Below are positions 39,209-43,838 of a stretch of DNA of 43,838 nucleotides, piece by piece. This DNA comes from Desulfobacteraceae bacterium (GTDB lineage: Bacteria > Desulfobacterota > Desulfobacteria > Desulfobacterales > SURF-15): positions 1 to 43,838 of the forward strand of contig QZKK01000192.1 in NCBI GenBank assembly GCA_003599475.1, given 5' to 3'. The notes under the pieces are model-generated. The model had not been told where the DNA came from and did no database searches. It worked only from the letters and a program-made list of their open reading frames with translations. The position numbers were made by a program, and so were the translations under genes. Numbering within the stretch: the stretch's first letter is position 1; each line of letters starts with the position of its first letter.

Positions 39209-41260
39209 TTACTTATTCAAAATCCTTCTGATGATTTCTGCGATCTCAGAAAGCACATAAGGCTTCATGATGTATGCTCTCACGCCGATATCTTTCGCCT
39301 TTTGTTCCGTAATTTCCTCACTGAATCCGGTACAAAGAATCACAGGGATGTCCGGCCGGATCTTTAATGCTTCTTGTGAAAACCGCTCACCGGTCATGTT
39401 CGGCATCGTCGTGTCCGTGATGATCAAATCGAACCGATCGGGCTGTTCTCGAAACATCTCCAGCGCGTCCGTGCTGCTTGTCCGGGCAACGACGCCGTAG
39501 CCGAGATATTCCAGCATCTGACGGCCGATATCCACCAATGCCTGCTCATCATCAATAAAGAGTACTCTTTCCTTTCCCTTCGGCAAGGCTTTGGCCGGAT
39601 CGGTTTCTTCTCTCTGCTCCTCGTGAGGTTTCCGAGGAAGATACACATGAAAGGTTGTGCCCTTGCCCTGCTCGCTGTAGACCTTAACGGTCCCGCCGCA
39701 GCTTTTTACGATGCCGTGGACGACGGCCAATCCGAGGCCTGTTCCTTCCCCCATCTCCTTGGTGGTAAAATACGGCTCAAAGACACGGCTGATGATTTCA
39801 GGGGGGATCCCCCGGCCGGTATCGGTTACCGTCAATCTCAGGTAGGGGCCCGGAACGAGATCCGGAAAGGAATTTGCGGAACCGGCATCGATATCCAATT
39901 TTTTCAGGCCGACCTCCATTACCCCGCCCTTTTCACGCATCGCATGGGACGCGTTGGTACATAGATTCATCAACACCTGGTGGATTTGCGTCGGATCGAC
40001 TTCGACGATGCCGGCATTTTTCTCGATGTTCTGGCGAATTGTAATGGTGGCCGGCAATGAAGCCCTGAGCAGCTTGACGGCTTCATTTACGATCGGCGCC
40101 ACCTCCAAAAGCGTCTTCTCATGGTCGGTTTGTCGGCTGAAAGCGAGAATCTGGCGAATAAGATCCTTTGCCCTCTGCCCGGCCTTGAGGACCTCCTTCA
40201 AATATTGCCTGGATTTTGCCGCCCCCGGGAGATCCAGAAGGGACAGCTCCGTATACCCGATCATTGCGGCCAGAATATTATTGAAGTCATGGGCTATTCC
40301 ACCGGCAAGCGTGCCGATGGCTTTCATTTTTTGAGATTGAATGAGTTTCTTTTCGAGATTTTTCACGGCTTTCTTGGCCGTGACGCTTTCGGTGATATCG
40401 CGGCCCACCCCATTTACATAGGAACCGCTTCCTTCGTCCTCGATCAATGCGTTTCGATATTCGATATGGTATTCCTTTCCATCCGTCGAGCGAAATACGA
40501 AAATCCCATCGGATGAGCCATTTTCTGTAATCCGAGGAAGATACTCTTCATGGAAAATCCGGTTGGATTCCGGAGCGAGGAAATCACCGAGACAGCGCCC
40601 GATGAGTTCTTCGGGGGTATCTCCGAATATCCTGCAGGAAGCCTTGTTGACGGCAAGGATCCGGCCGTCCAGATCGTGAGAATAAATGCAATCGCTGACG
40701 CTGTCGAAAAGGTTTCTGTATCTTTCTTCGCTCTCCCGCAAAGCGTTCTCCGCCTCTTTTCGCTCCGTAACCTCCTTTTCCAGGTCAAGCATCTTTTTCT
40801 CGATCTTGTTGACAAGTCTTTCGTTGTAGAGTTTGTAGACCTCGCTGTCATCTTCAACCACCGGCTCCCTTCGGACCAGCTTTTTCCTTTCATAAGCGTC
40901 AATGACTTCTCTTAAACTATCGAGAAATCGATCCGGGTCCATCGGCTTGACAAGAAAGCGCTCCGCACCCAGATTCAACGCAAATTCTTCATCCTTTCGA
41001 TCGGTATAGGTCGCTGTATAAAAGATAAACGGAATCTCCTTAAAACGGTCATCGCGTTTCCACTCTCGACATAAGGTGAATCCATCCTTGACGGGCATCA
41101 AAATGTCGCTGATCACGAGATCGGGCGGTTCACGTGTCGCCTTTTCCAAGGCTTCCATTCCGTTGGCCGCATGCATGACTTCGTATCCGTGGCCCTCCAA
41201 GAGCACTTTCAGCATGTACAGACTCTGTTCATCGTCCTCAACGATCAGCAGTTTGATCAT
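39209..41260 (-). CDS. Hybrid histidine kinase: receiver-PAS-kinase-receiver
   Basis: A 683-residue soluble protein. Receiver 1 spans 1-120 (acidic pair D9/D10, D52 in ISDILMPVKDG, K105). A coiled coil leads to PAS (about 180-290). The kinase H-box is GGIAHDFNNILAAM with His324, and the ATPase has NLCTNASHAM, DTGRGIPPE and GEGTGLGLAVVHG. Receiver 2 spans 560-683 with DLIITDTTMPNMTG. No membrane helix is seen, so input probably comes by phosphotransfer to receiver 1 or through the PAS. I chose the ATG at 41260 (GGAGGAG 9 bases before). It sits in a cluster with a lone receiver and another kinase, all on the minus strand, suggesting a phosphorelay. Confidence 0.93.
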   Translation of the reverse strand: MIKLLIVEDDEQSLYMLKVLLEGHGYEVMHAANGMEALEKATREPPDLVISDILMPVKDGFTLCREWKRDDRFKEIPFIFYTATYTDRKDEEFALNLGAERFLVKPMDPDRFLDSLREVIDAYERKKLVRREPVVEDDSEVYKLYNERLVNKIEKKMLDLEKEVTERKEAENALRESEERYRNLFDSVSDCIYSHDLDGRILAVNKASCRIFGDTPEELIGRCLGDFLAPESNRIFHEEYLPRITENGSSDGIFVFRSTDGKEYHIEYRNALIEDEGSGSYVNGVGRDITESVTAKKAVKNLEKKLIQSQKMKAIGTLAGGIAHDFNNILAAMIGYTELSLLDLPGAAKSRQYLKEVLKAGQRAKDLIRQILAFSRQTDHEKTLLEVAPIVNEAVKLLRASLPATITIRQNIEKNAGIVEVDPTQIHQVLMNLCTNASHAMREKGGVMEVGLKKLDIDAGSANSFPDLVPGPYLRLTVTDTGRGIPPEIISRVFEPYFTTKEMGEGTGLGLAVVHGIVKSCGGTVKVYSEQGKGTTFHVYLPRKPHEEQREETDPAKALPKGKERVLFIDDEQALVDIGRQMLEYLGYGVVARTSSTDALEMFREQPDRFDLIITDTTMPNMTGERFSQEALKIRPDIPVILCTGFSEEITEQKAKDIGVRAYIMKPYVLSEIAEIIRRILNK

Positions 41261-41399
41261 CTGTATCTTCTCCTCCAAAAACGGACTTCCGGCTCTTGAG
41301 TCCAAATCGGTCGCACCGAATGATTTACCTCACATTAAAAAGAACCATCAGTTGAATCCCTATCCCCTTGGGTTGGATCCCGGGGCATGAATCCGGATT

Positions 41400-41777
41400 C
41401 TAACCCGATTGCAGGCGGAAATGGCGCTCGATCTCGGACACAAAGGTATCCGGATTAATCGGTTTCTCGATATAACCCGTGCAGCCGGCCGATAATACGC
41501 GTTCTCTGTCTCCGACCATTGCATAGGAAGTAACGGCGACAACCGGAATTTCACTCGTTGATCTATTTTCTTTCAATGCCTTGGCCACTTCATATCCGTT
41601 CATCACCGGGAGCTGAATATCCAACAAGATGAGGGTCGGGTCGTCTCTTTCTGCCAATTCGATCCCTTCTCGTCCGTTTTTTGCCTGAATGACTTCATAC
41701 CCGTGTTTTTCCAGGATAAACGTGATTAAGTAAAGATTCTGCGGATTGTCTTCGATCACAAGAATTTTCCGTGCCAT
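41400..41777 (-). CDS. Stand-alone receiver protein (DivK/CheY-like)
   Basis: A 125-residue single receiver with a normal active site: E9/D10, phospho-acceptor D53 in LLDIQLPVMNG, T83 in VAVTSYAM, and K104 in YIEKPI. No output domain. Such proteins shuttle phosphate in relays or act by protein contact. It lies between the two kinases on the same strand, so it is the natural middle step from the kinase at 41881 to the hybrid kinase at 39209. GAGGG precedes the ATG. Confidence 0.93.
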   Translation of the reverse strand: MARKILVIEDNPQNLYLITFILEKHGYEVIQAKNGREGIELAERDDPTLILLDIQLPVMNGYEVAKALKENRSTSEIPVVAVTSYAMVGDRERVLSAGCTGYIEKPINPDTFVSEIERHFRLQSG

Positions 41778-41880
41778 GCGCAGCCCTCTATTTTCTTATC
41801 TCAATTTTCGGCAGTTTCTGGTTCAAACTGTAGCCAGGATGGTCCATAACATTCGATACTTACTATGGATTCGGTGAGTT

Positions 41881-43838
41881 TCAGGCTAACGGCAGGCGAA
41901 AGGAAAAAACGCTTCCCTTTCCTGACCCGGCACTCTCGGCATAGATCTCACCCCCCAATAGGCCCACCAGTTTTTTACAAATGGAGAGGCCCAGGCCGGT
42001 CCCCTCGAATCGCCGGGCTAGGCCGGTCTCGATCTGCTGAAACGCTTTAAACAGCCTGCCTATGTCTTCGTCTTTGATCCCGATCCCCGTGTCGATCACC
42101 TTGACCTCGGCATATTTTACCTTTTGCGTTGAACCCGTGCAGTCCTCAGGGCGATTCGATGCCCTGTCGGAATCGACAATTTCCGCATGGACCGATACTT
42201 TTCCCTTGTCTGTAAACTTGACGGCATTGTTGATCAGATTGATCAGGATTTGTTCCACCCGTCTTCTGTCGCTGGTGATTCGACCCATCTCCGGAGGCAT
42301 ATCGATTTCCATGGATAATCCCTTTTTCCCGGCAAGGGGGGTTAGGGTCTTTACTGCCAGCACGATCGCCTCACGCAGATCAAAGGGCTCCTTGAAAAGA
42401 TCCAGTTGCCCCGCTTCTATTTTGCTGATATCCAGAACATCGTTGATTAAGCTCAGCAGATGATGGGCGCTCTCTTTTACCATCCCGAGTTGCTTTTTCT
42501 GTTCTTCGTTCAACGCGCCGACAAGCCCCTGGAGCAAAATACCGGTGAACCCGATGATCGAATTGAGCGGGGTGCGAAGCTCGTGAGACATGGCGGCTAA
42601 AAAGGCAGATTTGAGTTGATCCGCCTCTTTTGCCTTCTCCATCGCGATCTCCAATTCCGCTGTTCTTTCCGCAACGCGTTTCTCAAGGTCATCGGCATGG
42701 CGTTGTATCTGCTCATAAAGGATCGCATTTTCAAGCGATATCGCCGCTTCGCCGGCCAGAGTCTCTAAAAACGTGGACTGTTCACTGAAATTTCGTTCAC
42801 TCCGGGAGGCCAGTCCCATGACCCCGATGATCCGATCCCCCCTTTGCAGCGGCAGGGCCGCAAAGGACTGCAGCCCGGACTCCCTGCTTTCATTCCGGAC
42901 ACAACGGATGTCCCGGGAGATATCCATCGAATAGATCGGTTTTTTTTCGATCGGTGCGAGTCCGCACAGGCACTCGCCGAGACGGTGAACCTCCCCCTTT
43001 TTTTTATCGATCTGCGGATCTTCCGTATGCATTCCCTTCAATACCAGTTCGGTTCCCTCCATCAGGTACAACATGACCATATCCGGCTGAACAGGCGCGA
43101 TAATCCCTTCGATTGAAGCTTTGATCACCTGATCGAGCGAGAGACTCGCACCGACCTGCTGCCCGAAGGCATTCAGGGCGGTCATTTCCTCGACCCTCAC
43201 CCTGAGGCTATCCTCCACATGTTTTTGTTTTGTGATGTTATGTGAGATGACCACAGAATGGGTGACGTCATTCTCGGAATCGCGGTATGGATAATAGGTG
43301 ACGTTAAAATACTGTAACCCGAGAAGGGGGATGTCAAACAAGGCCTGGTAGTTGACCTCCTCACCGGTGAAACATCGTTCCAAATGCCCTTTGATCCGCT
43401 CTTGGAATGCTTTTTCGCCCCAGATGCCGGCGACCGTGGAGCCGATAATGTCTTGCCTGGGGCGTTTCTGGGCGCTGCAATAGGCCTCGTTTACCGCCTC
43501 GTAGACATAATTTCTGTTGATCAGGCTGTTCAAATCCTTCGATGTGTTGACGATAAAGTCATACCGTCTACGGAATTCCTCGGCGCGTTTCAGATCCGAG
43601 ACCATCTGATTGAAAGAGTCGGCCAAGCGGCCGAGAGCGTCTTTACTTCTGTAAATGGTCTTCTGCTCGAAACAGCCGGTACCGGTTTTTTTCGCCTGTT
43701 CGGCTAAAGCCTTGATCGGTTTGCTGATTGCCCAGGCTATTACCTGAATTTTGCACGAAATACCCCTTCTGGGGCTAATCAACTCTAAATTTGCCCGGAA
43801 CCGGAAGTTGTCTTCTTCTATACTACCTTCTACCCGAA
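41881..43838 (-). CDS. HAMP-PAS-GAF sensor histidine kinase, 5' end outside window
   Basis: The frame is open to the window edge, so the start is not seen; a TTG at 43782 is the first possible internal start. From the N-terminus: a HAMP-like segment (ISKPIKALAEQAKK to LADSFNQMVSDLKRAEE), PAS, GAF (ALNAFGQQVGASLSLDQVIKASIEG to ETLAGEAAISLENAILYEQIQ), H-box MSHELRTPLNSIIGF, and ATPase with NLINNAVKFTDKG, DTGIGIKDED and GTGLGLSI. The segment before HAMP (VEGSIEEDNFRF) does not look like a membrane helix, so the sensor may have been rearranged. Likely partner of the lone receiver next door. Confidence 0.9.
   Translation of the reverse strand, partial: RVEGSIEEDNFRFRANLELISPRRGISCKIQVIAWAISKPIKALAEQAKKTGTGCFEQKTIYRSKDALGRLADSFNQMVSDLKRAEEFRRRYDFIVNTSKDLNSLINRNYVYEAVNEAYCSAQKRPRQDIIGSTVAGIWGEKAFQERIKGHLERCFTGEEVNYQALFDIPLLGLQYFNVTYYPYRDSENDVTHSVVISHNITKQKHVEDSLRVRVEEMTALNAFGQQVGASLSLDQVIKASIEGIIAPVQPDMVMLYLMEGTELVLKGMHTEDPQIDKKKGEVHRLGECLCGLAPIEKKPIYSMDISRDIRCVRNESRESGLQSFAALPLQRGDRIIGVMGLASRSERNFSEQSTFLETLAGEAAISLENAILYEQIQRHADDLEKRVAERTAELEIAMEKAKEADQLKSAFLAAMSHELRTPLNSIIGFTGILLQGLVGALNEEQKKQLGMVKESAHHLLSLINDVLDISKIEAGQLDLFKEPFDLREAIVLAVKTLTPLAGKKGLSMEIDMPPEMGRITSDRRRVEQILINLINNAVKFTDKGKVSVHAEIVDSDRASNRPEDCTGSTQKVKYAEVKVIDTGIGIKDEDIGRLFKAFQQIETGLARRFEGTGLGLSICKKLVGLLGGEIYAESAGSGKGSVFSFRLPLA

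Overview
The window looks like a chromosomal stretch of a Desulfobacterota (former Deltaproteobacteria) bacterium. This is inferred from gene content: many histidine kinases and receivers, sigma-54 regulation, a chemoreceptor, an AtoE-type short-chain fatty acid permease, and a KinB/AlgB-like regulator pair beside kdp. There is no rRNA or tRNA gene here to confirm it. Gene density is high and start codons usually have clear Shine-Dalgarno sites.

Bases 1-10.9 kb form a potassium-uptake locus. A sigma-54 enhancer-binding response regulator (cut by the window edge) is followed by a vapBC toxin-antitoxin pair on the opposite strand. Next comes a sigma-54 promoter preceded by two dyads one helical repeat set apart. 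The promoter faces a cytidylate-kinase-like gene whose BON-domain tail is in another frame, a KinB-like sensor kinase that has lost its ATPase domain, two tiny membrane-protein genes (the second is kdpF), kdpA, kdpB, kdpC, and a KdpD sensor module that ends in a PTS EIIA domain instead of a kinase.

Bases 10.9-13.2 kb hold apbE and corA on the minus strand, then a remnant of a second EIIA C-terminus. Bases 13.2-22.8 kb are a compact six-gene minus-strand operon behind a near-consensus sigma-70 promoter: SNF2 helicase, a cysteine-rich zinc-binding-like protein, a protein of unknown function, two BrxC/BrxD-like (DUF2791) P-loop ATPases and an Lhr-like SF2 helicase. No BREX phosphatase or methylase is present. 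This is the best candidate for an undescribed defence or DNA-processing system.

Bases 22.8-31.4 kb are a second potassium locus. It has a decayed sigma-54 regulator fragment, dyads like those of kdp, a second sigma-54 promoter, a degenerate receiver-like protein, an intact KinB-like kinase, two RCK proteins, TrkH, a receiver-TPR protein, KtrB and KtrA. The two loci have lost complementary halves of their two-component systems: the kinase at kdp and the regulator at trk. One surviving hybrid pair may therefore govern both.

Bases 31.4-43.8 kb hold a chemoreceptor with an NHL beta-propeller protein, a SLOG-like protein, a secreted protein coupled to a matrixin-type protease with a DUF4214 tail (plus a remnant copy), an AtoE-type permease and a cluster of two sensor kinases and a lone receiver. 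The last kinase gene runs off the window.
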